Part shown: positions 26,296-36,439 of the stretch, piece by piece | Position numbering within the stretch: position 1 is the first letter of the stretch | How the letters are laid out: each line of letters starts with the position of its first letter | Assembly: GCF_000337895.1 (NCBI RefSeq) | Contig: NZ_AOMA01000063.1 | Location: 1-64,000, forward strand | Source of the DNA: Halobiforma nitratireducens JCM 10879 | GTDB lineage: Archaea; Halobacteriota; Halobacteria; Halobacteriales; Natrialbaceae | DNA length: 64,000 nucleotides | Reading direction: 5' to 3' | Program-made: the position numbers and the translations under genes | Notes under the pieces: generated by a model | Databases searched by the model: none | What the model saw: only the letters and a program-made list of their open reading frames with translations | What the model was told of the DNA's origin: nothing

Positions 26296-26874
26296 ATGGT
26301 CGTTCCGCAGGGCTCGCTCGGGACGTGGGACTGGAAGTCGATCGTCAGCAACATGTTTCCGTTGCTCGTCGTCCTCTCGGTCATCGTCCTCTGGGCCGGG
26401 ATCACTCTCGAGGACGCCGAGGAAATGTTAACCGAGTACGCCATCCTCGCAGTGATGGTGCCGACGATGGTCGACATGGGAGGGAACCTCGGTGCGATCC
26501 TCTCCTCGCGACTGACGACTCGGTTCCACCTGGGGACGACCGAACTCGACCCGACCGACCGCGTGCTGTGGGCGAACGTGGCGGCGATCCTCGCGCTCGC
26601 GGCGACGATCTTCACGGCGTTGGCGATCGGTGCCTACGCGCTGGGGATCGTCATCGGGTCGCCGCTGCCGCTGTCGACACTACTTCTCATCTCGCTGGTC
26701 AGCGGGATGTCCGTCGCCGTCATCGCGATCGTCTTCAGCTTCCTCGCGACGTACGGCTCCTACCGACTGGGGATCGATCCCGACGACACGACGATCCCGA
26801 TCGTCACCAACGTCGTCGACGTCTTCGGGATGGTCATCTTCATCGGCGTCTCGGCGCTCGTGCTCGGGTTCTGA
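26296..26874 (+). CDS. MgtE-like divalent cation transporter membrane half, subunit 2
   Basis: A 192-residue partner of subunit 1 with five membrane helices. It carries LAVMVPTMVDMGGNLGAILSSRLTT, the same pore segment with the DMGGN motif that subunit 1 lacks (LATRGN there), and DDTTIPIVTNVVDVFGMVIF. The asymmetric pore motifs suggest a heterodimeric channel with two distinct halves. The PhoU/TrkA-C gene downstream is convergent and may gate or regulate it (inference). Confidence 0.8.
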   Translation: MVVPQGSLGTWDWKSIVSNMFPLLVVLSVIVLWAGITLEDAEEMLTEYAILAVMVPTMVDMGGNLGAILSSRLTTRFHLGTTELDPTDRVLWANVAAILALAATIFTALAIGAYALGIVIGSPLPLSTLLLISLVSGMSVAVIAIVFSFLATYGSYRLGIDPDDTTIPIVTNVVDVFGMVIFIGVSALVLGF

Positions 26875-27120
26875 GACGGAGCGGGGCCGGTGTTTCGGTA
26901 ACCGACAGGCGATAGCCGACGGCAAGACAAAATCACCAGCAGAGAACTCCGTCATTCGTCCGTCTTCCCTCCGTATGACGCCATCTCAGCGATCGATTGT
27001 CTGACTGAGATTCAAGTGGGATGCTGTTGGCTCCGTGGGTATGCCAACAGTCACACCAGTTCGCGAACGTGGACGACGATTCCGCCGGCCATCCGCGACG
27101 CTCGAGCGGGGTGATCGACG

Positions 27121-27327
27121 GTGACGACCACGATGACGATCGCTGCGACGGTGGCACTGACCCTGTTCGACCTCATCCGGGCGCTCCCGGTTCGATCCCG
27201 CGTCCAGCGTCGAGACCGGGACCGGCTCCGGAGGATCGTGCCGTTCCTCCTCGCAATCGCGATCGTGGGGGCGGGAACACTGCTGTACCTCGAGCTCGTC
27301 GGCGTCATGGTGACGGCACTCGAGTGA
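27121..27327 (+). CDS. Small hypothetical membrane protein
   Basis: A 68-residue frame starting with GTG 27121 with two hydrophobic segments (MTIAATVALTLFDLI and VPFLLAIAIVGAGTLLYLELVGVMV) around a basic middle (RSRVQRRDRDRLRR). Third codon positions are strongly G/C, as expected for a real gene here. No family recognised. It lies downstream of the split MgtE pair, on the same strand, but 246 bases away. Alternative start ATG at codon 5. Confidence 0.45.
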   Translation: MTTTMTIAATVALTLFDLIRALPVRSRVQRRDRDRLRRIVPFLLAIAIVGAGTLLYLELVGVMVTALE

Positions 27328-27363
27328 GTCGAGAAGACGTCCCGCCGGTCTCCGTGGCAACCC

Positions 27364-28572
27364 CTAGACTGTCGCTAGCTCCTCGAACGCGGCGGCTGCC
27401 GTTCGCGTGCCCTTCGAGATGAGCACGTCGCCGCCGTGGATTTCGGCGTCGTCGTCGCCGACGAGGAGCCACCCCTCGTCCGGCCGACGGATCGCGATCA
27501 CCGACATCGTGGTGTCGGTGTCGGGAACGCCCCCGACGATCGACGTTCCGTCGAGTTCGCTGTCGGAGTCGATCCCGACGCGGATGATGATCTCGTCGCT
27601 CTCCTCGACTGCCAGCTGAACGACCGGGTGGACGTCGATATCCCGGAGTACGCCCTCGCTGATGTCGATCGCGGCGTCGCTGATGACCTCCGTGGCGCTG
27701 CCCAGATGGATCAACCCACGCAGGGCGACCGGATCGGGAGCGTCTTCTGCTGCCCGGAGCGTCCAGGCTTCGAAGCGCGACTCGAGGGCGTCGACTTCGA
27801 TCTCCAAGTTACGGACCTCCTCGGCAAGCGGTTCGCTGTCGAAGAGGACGGCGCTGTAAGCCAGGTCGACGGCCAGCTCCGAGAGGTTCTTCATGTGGAC
27901 GATGGTGTCGACCGCCCGCTCGAGATCTTCGACGTCCGGTGTGTCCGCGGTCGGTGGCTCGTAGCCAGTACCAGTCAGCGTCTCGCAAACGTCGCCGATA
28001 GCCACGTCCGGCCCGCGGAGCAAGGCGACGTCGTCGGCCGTGATGGTCGTCGTCGGTCCGGGATTGAGCAGCCACTCCTCGCCGCGTCGCAGCGCGATCA
28101 CGCGAACGCCCGTCTCGGACTCGAGGTCGATCTCCGCGAGCGTCCGGTCGACGTAGGACGAATCGGCATCGACGACGCCGCGGACGAGCGTCTCGACGGC
28201 GTCGGGCAGCGCCGTCCGCATCGCCTCCGGAAGCCCGATGTCCTCGAGTACGACTTTCGCGATGTCGCCGGCCGCGTCGCTGATGTCGTCCGCGGCGGTG
28301 ACGATCCCCAGCACTGGCGCGAGCTGCTCGGCGTCCGTCGGGTTGCGGACGGCCATCATCAGTCCCATTCGGGCTCGCATCTCGAGGACGTCCATTCGCT
28401 CCTCGAGTCGCAACACCTCGCGGGCGATCTCCTCGCTCGAGTGAAGTACCGCGGAATACGAGAGGTCGATCAACAGCTCTGCGGTGTCTTTCATCTCGAC
28501 GAGCACGTCCTTGACGTTGACCGGCTCGTACTCGATCGGTGCCGACGACGCCTCTCCCTCGAGCGGATCCAT
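27364..28572 (-). CDS. Duplicated PhoU-like/TrkA-C regulatory protein
   Basis: A 402-residue soluble protein made of two similar halves, each with a PhoU-like helical domain (VKDVLVEMKDTAELLIDLSYSAVLHSSEEIAREVLRLE and IVHMKNLSELAVDLAYSAVLFDSEPLAEEVRNLE in form) followed by a TrkA-C/RCK_C domain (VIALRRGEEWLLNPGPTT and VIAIRRPDEGWLLVGDD). Such proteins regulate potassium or divalent cation channels by ligand binding. The neighbouring MgtE-like genes are plausible partners. Start ATG 28572; the region upstream is divergent to serS. Confidence 0.8.
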   Translation of the reverse strand: MDPLEGEASSAPIEYEPVNVKDVLVEMKDTAELLIDLSYSAVLHSSEEIAREVLRLEERMDVLEMRARMGLMMAVRNPTDAEQLAPVLGIVTAADDISDAAGDIAKVVLEDIGLPEAMRTALPDAVETLVRGVVDADSSYVDRTLAEIDLESETGVRVIALRRGEEWLLNPGPTTTITADDVALLRGPDVAIGDVCETLTGTGYEPPTADTPDVEDLERAVDTIVHMKNLSELAVDLAYSAVLFDSEPLAEEVRNLEIEVDALESRFEAWTLRAAEDAPDPVALRGLIHLGSATEVISDAAIDISEGVLRDIDVHPVVQLAVEESDEIIIRVGIDSDSELDGTSIVGGVPDTDTTMSVIAIRRPDEGWLLVGDDDAEIHGGDVLISKGTRTAAAAFEELATV

Positions 28573-28724
28573 ACCTATGCCAACACAGCGGGCGCAAAAA
28601 ACGTTTTCCGCTCGTTTCCCCCTCTCGCCGTTCGTGGCGCTTGCCGTCGGTCGGCGGGCTCGTCGATCACAGACGAAGAACACTTCCGATACGGTTTTGG
28701 ACGGCCGTACTGAACCCTTCGGTA

Positions 28725-30104
28725 ATGCTCGACCGGACGTACGTACGCGAGAATCCCGACGAGGTACGCGAGGCTCTCGACGATCGAGGGGCCGACGTCA
28801 ACCTCGACGAGATTCTCGACCTCGACGAGCGGTGGCGGGAGCTGAAAGCACGCGGCGACGAACTGCGCCACGAGCGCAACGAGATCACCGAGCGGATCGG
28901 CACACTCGTCGCCAACGGCAAACAGGACGAGAAAGACGAGGCCATCGAGGAGTCACGGGAGCTCAAGTCCCAGATCGAAGAGGTCGAAGCCGAAGCCGCG
29001 GACCTCCAGGCGGAGCTTCAGGACCGCATGCTCGAGGTCCCTCAAATACCCCACGAGAGCGTTCCGCTGGGGGTCGACGAACGTCACAACGTCGAGGACC
29101 GCCGCTGGGGCTTCGACGATCTGCGTGTCGACGCCGACGAGATCACACCCCACTACGAGCTCGGCGAGGAACTCGACGTTATCGACGAGCAACGCGGTGC
29201 CAAGACCACTGGCTCCGGCTTCTACTTCCTCAAGGGCGACGGTGCACGCCTCGAGCACGCGCTGATCCAGTTTATGATGGACGTCCACCGCGAACAGGGG
29301 TACGTCGACCTCGTCCCGCCGGTGCCGGTCAAGAGTGCGTCGATGCGTGGCACCGGCCAGTTCCCGAAGTTCACCGACGACGCCTACCGGCTCGGCGGCA
29401 GCAACGACGAGGAGTACGAGGACGACGACCTCTGGCTCTGTCCCACCGCGGAGGTGCCGGTCACCAACATGTACGCCGGTGACATCCTCCTGCAAGACGA
29501 CCTCCCGCTGAAACATCAGGCCTACTCGCCGAACTTCCGGCGCGAAGCCGGCGAACACGGCACCGAAACCCGCGGGATCGTCCGTGTTCACCAGTTCAAC
29601 AAGGTCGAACTGGTCAACTTCGTCGAACCCGAAGACAGCTACGACCGACTCGAGGAACTTCTCGAGGAGGCCGAGGAAGTGTTGCGCCGACTCGATCTCC
29701 CCTATCGCATCCTCGAGCTCTGTACCGGCGATCTCACCTTCGCGAGCGCGAAGACCTACGACATCGAAGTCTGGGCTCCGGGGGACGACATGGACGACGG
29801 CCCCGAGGAGGGGGGCCGCTGGCTCGAGGTCTCGTCGGCCTCGAACTTCGAGGACTACCAGGCTCGACGCGCCGGCCTGCGTTACCGGCCCGAGCGCCAC
29901 GAGTCGGCCGAGTACCTCCACACCCTGAACGCCTCGGGGCTGGCCCTGCCCCGCGTGATGGTCGCCATCCTCGAGTACTACCAGAACGAGGACGGCACCG
30001 TCACGGTACCGGAGCCGCTGCGACCGTACATGGGCGGCCAGGAGGTCATCGAGGGCCACGAGAAAGTCGGCGAAGCGGCGCTCGGTGCCGGCGAACGGGA
30101 GTGA
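28725..30104 (+). CDS. serS: Seryl-tRNA synthetase
   Basis: A 459-residue class II synthetase of the common bacterial/archaeal type. The N-terminal coiled-coil tRNA arm spans about residues 30-105 (an Arg/Glu-rich pair of helices). Motif 2 (FRREAGEHGTETRGIVRVHQF, with the FRxE arginine) and motif 3 (GLALPRVMVAILE) are intact. It charges tRNA-Ser. ATG 28725 gives the standard MLDRTYVRENP start; the in-frame extension upstream is a shadow. The 3' side holds a dispersed repeat element. Confidence 0.95.
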   Translation: MLDRTYVRENPDEVREALDDRGADVNLDEILDLDERWRELKARGDELRHERNEITERIGTLVANGKQDEKDEAIEESRELKSQIEEVEAEAADLQAELQDRMLEVPQIPHESVPLGVDERHNVEDRRWGFDDLRVDADEITPHYELGEELDVIDEQRGAKTTGSGFYFLKGDGARLEHALIQFMMDVHREQGYVDLVPPVPVKSASMRGTGQFPKFTDDAYRLGGSNDEEYEDDDLWLCPTAEVPVTNMYAGDILLQDDLPLKHQAYSPNFRREAGEHGTETRGIVRVHQFNKVELVNFVEPEDSYDRLEELLEEAEEVLRRLDLPYRILELCTGDLTFASAKTYDIEVWAPGDDMDDGPEEGGRWLEVSSASNFEDYQARRAGLRYRPERHESAEYLHTLNASGLALPRVMVAILEYYQNEDGTVTVPEPLRPYMGGQEVIEGHEKVGEAALGAGERE

Positions 30105-30204
30105 GAACTGTCTCCGTCTCCGTCGGCCGAGCGTCTCGAACGTTGTCTGACTCCTTCGAGTCCGCGAGTCCGGTTTGCACCGGTTTCGTCGAACGAACCT
30201 CCGA

Positions 30205-30284
30205 TAGTGCCAACTGCAACGATCTGTACACTGATCGCCGATCCATCTGTCGATCGGGTGCGCACTGACTTGCAGTGGCCACGA
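30205..30284 (+). repeat. Dispersed palindromic repeat, copy B
   Basis: 80 bases, 70 of which match copy C at 44715-44794. Terminal arms are TAGTGCCAACTGCAA and TTGCAGTGGCCACGA (imperfect inverted repeat), with TGATCG/CGATCG inside. It lies between the convergent serS and subtilase genes. The rest of 30105-30581 shows no gene. Confidence 0.75.
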
Positions 30285-30581
30285 TAGTTCTGTTCGTAGC
30301 GATACCGAACCAGCGACCGAAGAGAAAAACGAGAAGATCGATCGCCCTTCAGTCCTCGAGAACGCGGGCGACACCGTCGAACACGCCGTGATCGATTCGA
30401 AGCGTTGGGTGGGAGGTGATGGGATTTTGGGATCGGTGGGTGACTCCGTCTCGAGTGACAGCACTTCTCCCCAGTTTCACTGACCGGAGTTCGTAGCGTG
30501 CGAACGGAGCCGGTGAAGCCGGCGCTGGTGTCACCCGATACAGCGACGGTGGGAGCTACCGTCGACGTTGCGGTTGCTCCG

Positions 30582-32285
30582 TTACTTACCGAGTTCTTCG
30601 ACCGAGATCGTGTAGGAGCCGCTTCCTCTGAATCGATCGACCAGGATACCGATCTCCTCGTCGCCGTCGAGGTCGATCTCGATCTCTTCGTCAGCGCCCC
30701 AGTCGGCGGACGCCTCGTCGTAATCGAAGGTCGACGGCTGGCGTCCGTCGAAGGTTACGTACAGATCGAACGTCGCGTTCGATGGGCCTTCGAGCGTCAC
30801 GGTGGCGCTACAGGGGTCGCTCGTCGAGAGCTCGTAGATGTAGCTGTCGCTCGGGTTGCCCCACCAGCCGCCGCTGAGCGATCCGTCGGCGCTCGCGGTG
30901 TTTTCTTCGTCACCGCACTCGCCCGGATCGGGGTCCGGATCGGGGTCCGGGTCCGGGTCCGGGTCGGGGTCCGGATCGGTTCCTGGAGCGGATTTTACCG
31001 CGTTCTCAGCGTCGACACGACCGTACCCTTGCTCGTTTTCCGAAAGGCCGATGTCGACGGCAGTCTCGTGGAGGTGGGTCCGTAGCTCCTCGTTCGAGAG
31101 CGAGGGGGACGCCGACAACACGAGACCCGCGACGCCGGCGACGACCGGCGACGCCATCGACGTGCCCGAGTAGGAGTCGTAGTCGTCCCAGTTGACTGCC
31201 GAGAGGACGTCGCCGCCTGGCGCAGCCAGTTCGATCTCCGGGCCGACGTTCGAGAACGACGACAGGGTCTCGCCTTCATCGAGCGAGGAGACGGCCATCA
31301 CGGTGTCGTACGCCGCCGGATAGGAGACGCTGCTGCCGAAGTCGTTGCCAGCCGCAGCGACTAGCAGCGAACCCTGCTCCTGTGCGTAGGCACACGCGTC
31401 CGCGAGCAGTTGCGTGTATCCACCGCCACCCAGCGACATGTTGATGACGTCGGCTCCCTGGTCGGCCGACCACTGGATCGCGTCGGCGATGTCAGTCAGT
31501 GACCCGCCGCCGCTGTCGCCCAACGCTCGGGCCGACAGCATCGAACAGTCCGAGATGCCGGCGTGGCCCGTGCCGTTGTTGGTCCCGCCGGCCGCGATGC
31601 CGCCGACGTGAGTCCCGTGGTCCTCGCTAGCACTGACGGGGTACGGATCGCCGTCTCCGCCGACGAAGTCGTAGCCGGAGTTCGAAACGCTCCCGTCCAT
31701 GTTCTCCGCGAGGTTCTCGTGATCGTACTGGATGCCCTGGTCGACGATCGCGATCGTCACGTCCGAATCGCCTTCGGTTACCTCCCAGGCACCGGGACAG
31801 TTGACCTGCTGGGGTGCGTACTGGTTACCGAAAAACGGATCGTCGACGACGCTCGCGCTGACGTCTTCCGTACCGACGGTAGCTTCGTCTGCGTCTTCGT
31901 CGTCGTCGCTCTCGAGAGCCTCCATCTCGAGGGCCTCGTAGGTGACGTTCTCCTCTGCGTAAGCGATCCCGTCACTGTCGAGAATACCTGCCTTGAAACT
32001 CTCTACCTCCGCCTCAGCCGTTTTCTCCGGCATCTCGACGGTGGCGTATCCCAGCGTCTCGTTCGTGTGGACGACCTCCGCGTCCGCCGGGAGTTGTGAC
32101 TTCACCGTATGCTCGGCGCTCGAGACCGACGGCTCGACCCCGACGACGAGTTCGTCCTTTTTTGGACCCGGTTCCCGTCCGGGTGTCGCAGCCGTGACCC
32201 CGCTGAACCCGAACAACGCACCGAGTCCACCAGCCGCCTGGAGTACTGATCGTCGATCGACCGTATTGTTATTATCTTTCGGCAT
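30582..32285 (-). CDS. Secreted subtilisin-like serine protease (S8 family, halolysin type)
   Basis: A 567-residue Tat-exported protease. The twin-arginine signal is R11-R12 followed by a hydrophobic stretch to AATPG. A propeptide (I9-like) runs to about residue 150. The catalytic triad is D182 (VDQGI), H223 (HGTHVGG), S376 (GTSMASP), with oxyanion Asn314. A Pro-Asp repeat linker (437-454) leads to a C-terminal PPC-like beta domain. Start ATG 32285 rather than an upstream TTG. An AT-rich promoter (GTTAAATTC, near 32313) is about 30 bases upstream. Likely an extracellular protease stable in high salt. Confidence 0.9.
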   Translation of the reverse strand: MPKDNNNTVDRRSVLQAAGGLGALFGFSGVTAATPGREPGPKKDELVVGVEPSVSSAEHTVKSQLPADAEVVHTNETLGYATVEMPEKTAEAEVESFKAGILDSDGIAYAEENVTYEALEMEALESDDDEDADEATVGTEDVSASVVDDPFFGNQYAPQQVNCPGAWEVTEGDSDVTIAIVDQGIQYDHENLAENMDGSVSNSGYDFVGGDGDPYPVSASEDHGTHVGGIAAGGTNNGTGHAGISDCSMLSARALGDSGGGSLTDIADAIQWSADQGADVINMSLGGGGYTQLLADACAYAQEQGSLLVAAAGNDFGSSVSYPAAYDTVMAVSSLDEGETLSSFSNVGPEIELAAPGGDVLSAVNWDDYDSYSGTSMASPVVAGVAGLVLSASPSLSNEELRTHLHETAVDIGLSENEQGYGRVDAENAVKSAPGTDPDPDPDPDPDPDPDPDPGECGDEENTASADGSLSGGWWGNPSDSYIYELSTSDPCSATVTLEGPSNATFDLYVTFDGRQPSTFDYDEASADWGADEEIEIDLDGDEEIGILVDRFRGSGSYTISVEELGK

Positions 32286-32661
32286 CTGCAAATAAGTGGA
32301 ATCAGCCCAGAAGTTAAATTCTTTCTAAACACCATAGAATTTAGAACTTAATTGAACGTATACCATGCGTTGCAGAATATTCGTCGATAGAGACTGCGAC
32401 TGGAACAGCTTCCACCGGTGAATCACATCGGAAAAGTAAACTCTAACAACGTTTCTTCTTCACTCCGGCTATTGCGACGTTTGTTTGTCGACCCAGTTCG
32501 GCGTCCGTCTCCAGTTGTCGGCTGGATTCCTTGGTCCCGAGCAGGAACCACTCTCGTTTCAGTCGCCGACTGAACGGTTCGGTCGCCGGTCGACACTAAC
32601 TCGAGACGGCGTAACCACATCTGTTCGCAATATTTACATTACCGAACTATAATTTTCCACT

Positions 32662-32808
32662 GTGTATCTTAGCATCCGACAAAAAGGGACCGCTGCAGTC
32701 GTCGGTGTTCTATTTGTGGTCGGGACCGCAGCTCTCTTCCCGTGGACGCTCGTGCTCGTCGCCCTTGCAGTGATGTTTCCCTTTTTCTATGCAGTTCTTA
32801 CGGCTTGA
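32662..32808 (+). CDS. Small two-helix membrane protein (hypothetical)
   Basis: A 48-residue frame from GTG 32662 to TGA 32808: a short polar start, then a hydrophobic segment (AAVVGVLFVVGTAALFPW) and a second one (LVLVALAVMFPFFYAVLTA). An AT-rich stretch (ACTATAATTTTCC) precedes it by about 10-15 bases, where a promoter could lie. No family recognised. It is followed by about 245 bases without a recognisable gene before the EF-2 stop. Confidence 0.5.
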   Translation: MYLSIRQKGTAAVVGVLFVVGTAALFPWTLVLVALAVMFPFFYAVLTA

Positions 32809-33054
32809 AGTGGCTGATTTACGTCGACTGGTCAGACCCACTCAGGAGACGCTCTCGTCGTCGTCAACGAGGATACCGGAGCGTGGGGCTGTCGGAACGA
32901 CCTCGTAATTACCTGGAAAGCGCTCCGGTTGGGACTGCAACTCGGATGGCTCTCCGGCAGGGCTCCTGCCGAACACAGTTCGCGGCCCCGAGATGGTTCT
33001 CGACAGCCCGAAGCCTCCTGTCCCACGAAGAAAAACGACCGCAGTGAGCTAGAT

Positions 33055-35241
33055 TTAGATGTAGTCGATGTGCTCGGGCAGCTCGAGCTTCATGCCCTTG
33101 CGCTCACGGATCTCCATGATCTTCTCACGCTGGAGCGAGTCGGACATGACCTCGAAGCCGGCGTTCTCGGTGTTCCAGGAGGCACGACCCTCGGTCGCCG
33201 AGCGGATGTCGGAAGCGAATCCGATCATCTCGCCGACCGGGGCGATCCCTTCGACGACCATCAGATCGCCTTCCTGGTACATGTCGTCGACGCGGCCACG
33301 GCGGCCCTGAATCTCACCCGAAGCAGCGCCCATGTGGTCGTTGGGCACGTCGATGCGGACGTCCTGCATCGGCTCGAGCATCTTGATCTTGCCGTCGATC
33401 AGGGCGTTGTGGACCGCTTCACGGACTGCAGGGATGACCTGCGCGGGACCACGGTGGATGGTGTCCTCGTGGAGTCGTGCGTCGTGCAGTCGCATGAGCG
33501 TCCCTTCGACTGGCTCGTTGGCGAGCGGACCGTTGTCCAGTGCCTCCTCGAGCCCTTCGACGACCAGTTCCATCGTCTCGTTTAGGTGCTGGATACCCTT
33601 CGTGTCGTCGATGAGGACGTTGGTCCCGTGGATGTTCTCGACGTTCTGGGACGTCTCCTTTTCCATGCCGGCCTCCTGCAGGGCCTCACGCCGTTCCTGC
33701 TCGGGCATGTCCATCGACGCCTCGCCGAGCTTGATCGTCTCGACGAGTTCGTCGCTCATCGGTTCGATGGAGATGTAGAAGCGGTTGTGGCGGTTCGGCG
33801 AAATCCCCTCGACCTCGTCGCTTGGCTGCTGGGGCTGCTCGCGGAAGACGACGATCGGCTCACCGGTGTTGACCGGAATGCCCTGGTTCTTCTCGATACG
33901 CTGGGTGATGACTTCCAGGTGGAGTTCACCCTGTCCGGAGATCAGGTGTTCGCCGGTGTCCTCGTTGATGTCGATCTGGATCGTCGGGTCTTCCTTGGAG
34001 ACCTGGCGCAGCGTCTCGATCAGCTTCGGCAGGTCGTCCATGTTCTGTGCCTCGACGGACTTCGTAATGACCGGCTCGGAGATGTGCTCGATCGACTCGA
34101 ACGGCGTCATCTCGACGCTCGAGACGGTCGAACCGGCGATGGCGTCTTTCAGACCCGTCACCGCAGCGATGTTCCCCGCAGGGACCTCGTCGACTTCCTC
34201 GCGTTCGCCACCCATGAAGACACCGACGGACTGAATGCGGTTCTTGCCCGCCGTGCCGGAGACGTACAGCTCCTGGCCCTTCTCGAGGCTCCCCGAGAAG
34301 ACACGGCCGGAAGCAATCTCGCCGGCGTGAGGGTCCATCGAGATGTCGGTGACCATGAAGACGACCTCGCCGTCCTCGTTGACCAGGCGCATGCCCTCCG
34401 CGAGGTCGGTGTCGTCGTCGCCCCGCCAGATACGCGGGATACGTCGGGGCTGGGCGTCGACGGGGTTGGGGAAGTGCTCACAGACCATGTCGAGCACGAC
34501 GTCAGACAGCGGCGTCTTCTCGTGAAGCTCCTGGCGCTTGTCCGACCGCTCGAGTTCCATGATCTCGGCGAAGTCCATCCCGGTACGCTGCATCGAGGGC
34601 ATCGAGACGCCCCACTTGTACAGTGCGGACCCGAAACCGACGGTGCCGTCTTCGACGGAGACGGTCCAGTCCTCGACGTCGTCCATGTCTTCGGTCATGC
34701 CGCGAATGAGTTCGTTGACGTCGCGGATGACCGAGAGGAGACGTTCCTGCATCTCTTCGGGACCTTCCTGCAGTTCGGAGATCAGGCGGTCGACCTTGTT
34801 GATGAACAGGGTCGGCTTGACGCCTTCGCGCAGCGCCTGGCGCAGGACGGTCTCGGTCTGGGGCATCGCGCCCTCGACGGCGTCGACGACGACCAGCGCG
34901 CCGTCGACGGCACGCATCGCACGAGTCACGTCACCGCCGAAGTCGACGTGGCCCGGCGTGTCGATGAGGTTGATGAGGTGGTTGGTGCCCTCGTACTCGT
35001 GGGTCATCGAGACGTTCGCCGCGTCGATGGTGATCCCACGTTCCTGCTCGTCCTCTTCCGTGTCCATCGCGAGCTGCTCGCCGGCAGTCTCGTCGGAGAT
35101 CATGCCGGCACCGGCCAGCAGGTTGTCAGAAAGGGTCGTTTTCCCGTGGTCGACGTGAGCGGCGATGGCGATGTTCCGGATGTTCTCCGGTTCGTCCATC
35201 AGCCGTTCACACTCTTGGACGATCTTCTTGCGTCGGCCCAT
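33055..35241 (-). CDS. fusA: Translation elongation factor EF-2
   Basis: A 728-residue archaeal EF-2 GTPase. G1 is AHVDHGKTT, the switch regions include [13 protein letters not shown]3 is [10 protein letters not shown] and G4 is NKVD. H596 in DTIHRGPAQ is in the diphthamide loop. It translocates tRNA/mRNA on the ribosome. ATG 35241 gives the [15 protein letters not shown] start; the long upstream frame is a shadow. In many haloarchaea EF-2 follows rps7 closely; here about 9.6 kb intervenes. Confidence 0.97.
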   Translation of the reverse strand: MGRRKKIVQECERLMDEPENIRNIAIAAHVDHGKTTLSDNLLAGAGMISDETAGEQLAMDTEEDEQERGITIDAANVSMTHEYEGTNHLINLIDTPGHVDFGGDVTRAMRAVDGALVVVDAVEGAMPQTETVLRQALREGVKPTLFINKVDRLISELQEGPEEMQERLLSVIRDVNELIRGMTEDMDDVEDWTVSVEDGTVGFGSALYKWGVSMPSMQRTGMDFAEIMELERSDKRQELHEKTPLSDVVLDMVCEHFPNPVDAQPRRIPRIWRGDDDTDLAEGMRLVNEDGEVVFMVTDISMDPHAGEIASGRVFSGSLEKGQELYVSGTAGKNRIQSVGVFMGGEREEVDEVPAGNIAAVTGLKDAIAGSTVSSVEMTPFESIEHISEPVITKSVEAQNMDDLPKLIETLRQVSKEDPTIQIDINEDTGEHLISGQGELHLEVITQRIEKNQGIPVNTGEPIVVFREQPQQPSDEVEGISPNRHNRFYISIEPMSDELVETIKLGEASMDMPEQERREALQEAGMEKETSQNVENIHGTNVLIDDTKGIQHLNETMELVVEGLEEALDNGPLANEPVEGTLMRLHDARLHEDTIHRGPAQVIPAVREAVHNALIDGKIKMLEPMQDVRIDVPNDHMGAASGEIQGRRGRVDDMYQEGDLMVVEGIAPVGEMIGFASDIRSATEGRASWNTENAGFEVMSDSLQREKIMEIRERKGMKLELPEHIDYI

Positions 35242-35463
35242 ATACCCCCCATTACCGCTAGCGGGGTCAAAAGGGTAGTGTTTCGTCGGCGTCGGAATTT
35301 GACCGCTTCTCCCGCTTACGGTCCGGAATATATAGTTTACGTGAGTTAATACCACGCAACGGCTGGCGGCGAGCCGAGCACCCTCCCACGCTACAACTCG
35401 TCCTCGCGGCTCGCGAAAGTGGGCGTAAGAGACATACCGTCTCCTCCCTTGGTAGATATCAGC

Positions 35464-36219
35464 ATGGATATACGCGTCCAGGGTCCCGGCCCCACGTCTC
35501 CGTTTCTCGGCGCTCGCGACCTTTTCGAGACCGAGCACGATCTCTCGTTGCCGGTGTACGTCCAGCTACAGGACGACCCGGACGAGCGTACCTGGGCCGG
35601 CCACTACGGCGACCGCCACGTTCTCAACATCTCCAGACAGGCCGCCTCGAGCGCGATGGCTCGAGAACTCGCTCTCCACGAGTTCGCCCACATGGCCAGG
35701 TACGAACAGGAACACCCGTCCCACACGCAGTCGACCGACGAAGTCCTCTTCCTGGCGCTGGCCGGCAAGAGCGTCGAACAGCGCAAACTCGCCCACTGCC
35801 ACCAGATCGCCAACCACATGAAAGACATCTACGCCGACGACATCACCCTCTCGGTCGGCCCCGGCGAGAAGTTGCTCGCCTATCTCGAGTCCAGTCTCGC
35901 AGCGGCAGTCGCGGACCGTCCGGACCCCTCCTCGCGGCCGGAGCACCAACGCCTCTCGCCGACCGCCGATCCCGAAATCACGGCCGTCAATGCGGCCTTC
36001 GCGCTCGCGCTCGCGGAGCGACACGACCTCGTCGACGACGACCACCGGCTGTACGATCTCGCTCGCGTGGCCGCGATGGACGCACCCACCGTCGACTTCG
36101 AGGGGTTCAAACGTCGATTCCGTGAGCTAACGCAGGACCCCGACTCGAGCAGTTACCGGCAGGTACTCGTCGACGCGACTCGGGACTACGTCGGTGGAAA
36201 AAGTCCTGCGGCGGACTGA
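35464..36219 (+). CDS. DUF5781-type protein with HExxH motif (putative metallopeptidase)
   Basis: A 251-residue haloarchaeal protein. H72-E-F-A-H76 in [19 protein letters not shown] is a classic HExxH zinc-peptidase motif; E82 or H87 could be a third ligand. Residues 100-190 are helical with more histidines ([12 protein letters not shown]). It is divergent from EF-2, as in several haloarchaea. The last 27 codons plus stop (36136-36219) are repeated at 41414-41496, the far end of the inserted cassette. Function unknown. Confidence 0.7.
   Translation: MDIRVQGPGPTSPFLGARDLFETEHDLSLPVYVQLQDDPDERTWAGHYGDRHVLNISRQAASSAMARELALHEFAHMARYEQEHPSHTQSTDEVLFLALAGKSVEQRKLAHCHQIANHMKDIYADDITLSVGPGEKLLAYLESSLAAAVADRPDPSSRPEHQRLSPTADPEITAVNAAFALALAERHDLVDDDHRLYDLARVAAMDAPTVDFEGFKRRFRELTQDPDSSSYRQVLVDATRDYVGGKSPAAD
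36136..36219 (+). repeat. Direct repeat L (3' end of the DUF5781 gene)
   Basis: The 84-base 3' end of the DUF5781 gene matches 41414-41496 with 78 identical positions, five substitutions and one missing base. The identity stops exactly at the TGA on one side and mid-gene on the other. It behaves like a left attachment-type repeat of the cassette between the two copies. Confidence 0.75.
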
Positions 36220-36270
36220 CTCGAGAACCCAATAGCCCCAGGACGACTCTGTTTTCATCGATCCGTAGGG

Positions 36271-36289
36271 ACTGGCTTGGGGAGCCAGT
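36271..36289. repeat. Hairpin ACTGGCT-TGGGG-AGCCAGT
   Basis: Perfect 7-base arms with a 5-base loop, 51 bases inside the left repeat of the cassette, followed by further ACTGG/CCAGT copies to about 36330. It may terminate DUF5781 transcription or be an arm-type site of the element. Confidence 0.4.
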
Positions 36290-36406
36290 AGACTTTCCGT
36301 TACTGGGAGAGCATCAGAAGTCCGGCCAGTCCTAAAAAAGTGACAGTCCCTGTCTCTGTATTATCTGCTGTCGTGCGTCGACTATCGACATTCGCCACGA
36401 ATTATC

Positions 36407-36415
36407 TTTATTATA
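36407..36415 (+). promoter_or_regulatory. TATA box of the Tat-exported protein gene
   Basis: TTTATTATA is centred about 29 bases before ATG 36440, which would give a nearly leaderless transcript and supports that start over the in-frame GTG 36416 and ATG 36428. Confidence 0.5.
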
Positions 36416-36439
36416 GTGATGACTTTTATGGAAAATGTA

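Noticed and set aside
30931-30980. Short tandem repeat as an independent element
   Set aside because: It is the codon run for the Asp-Pro linker of the subtilase, explained by the protein.
33586-35349. 587-codon open frame antisense to EF-2
   Set aside because: Antisense shadow of fusA; composition (His/Asp/Val rich) is typical of such frames.
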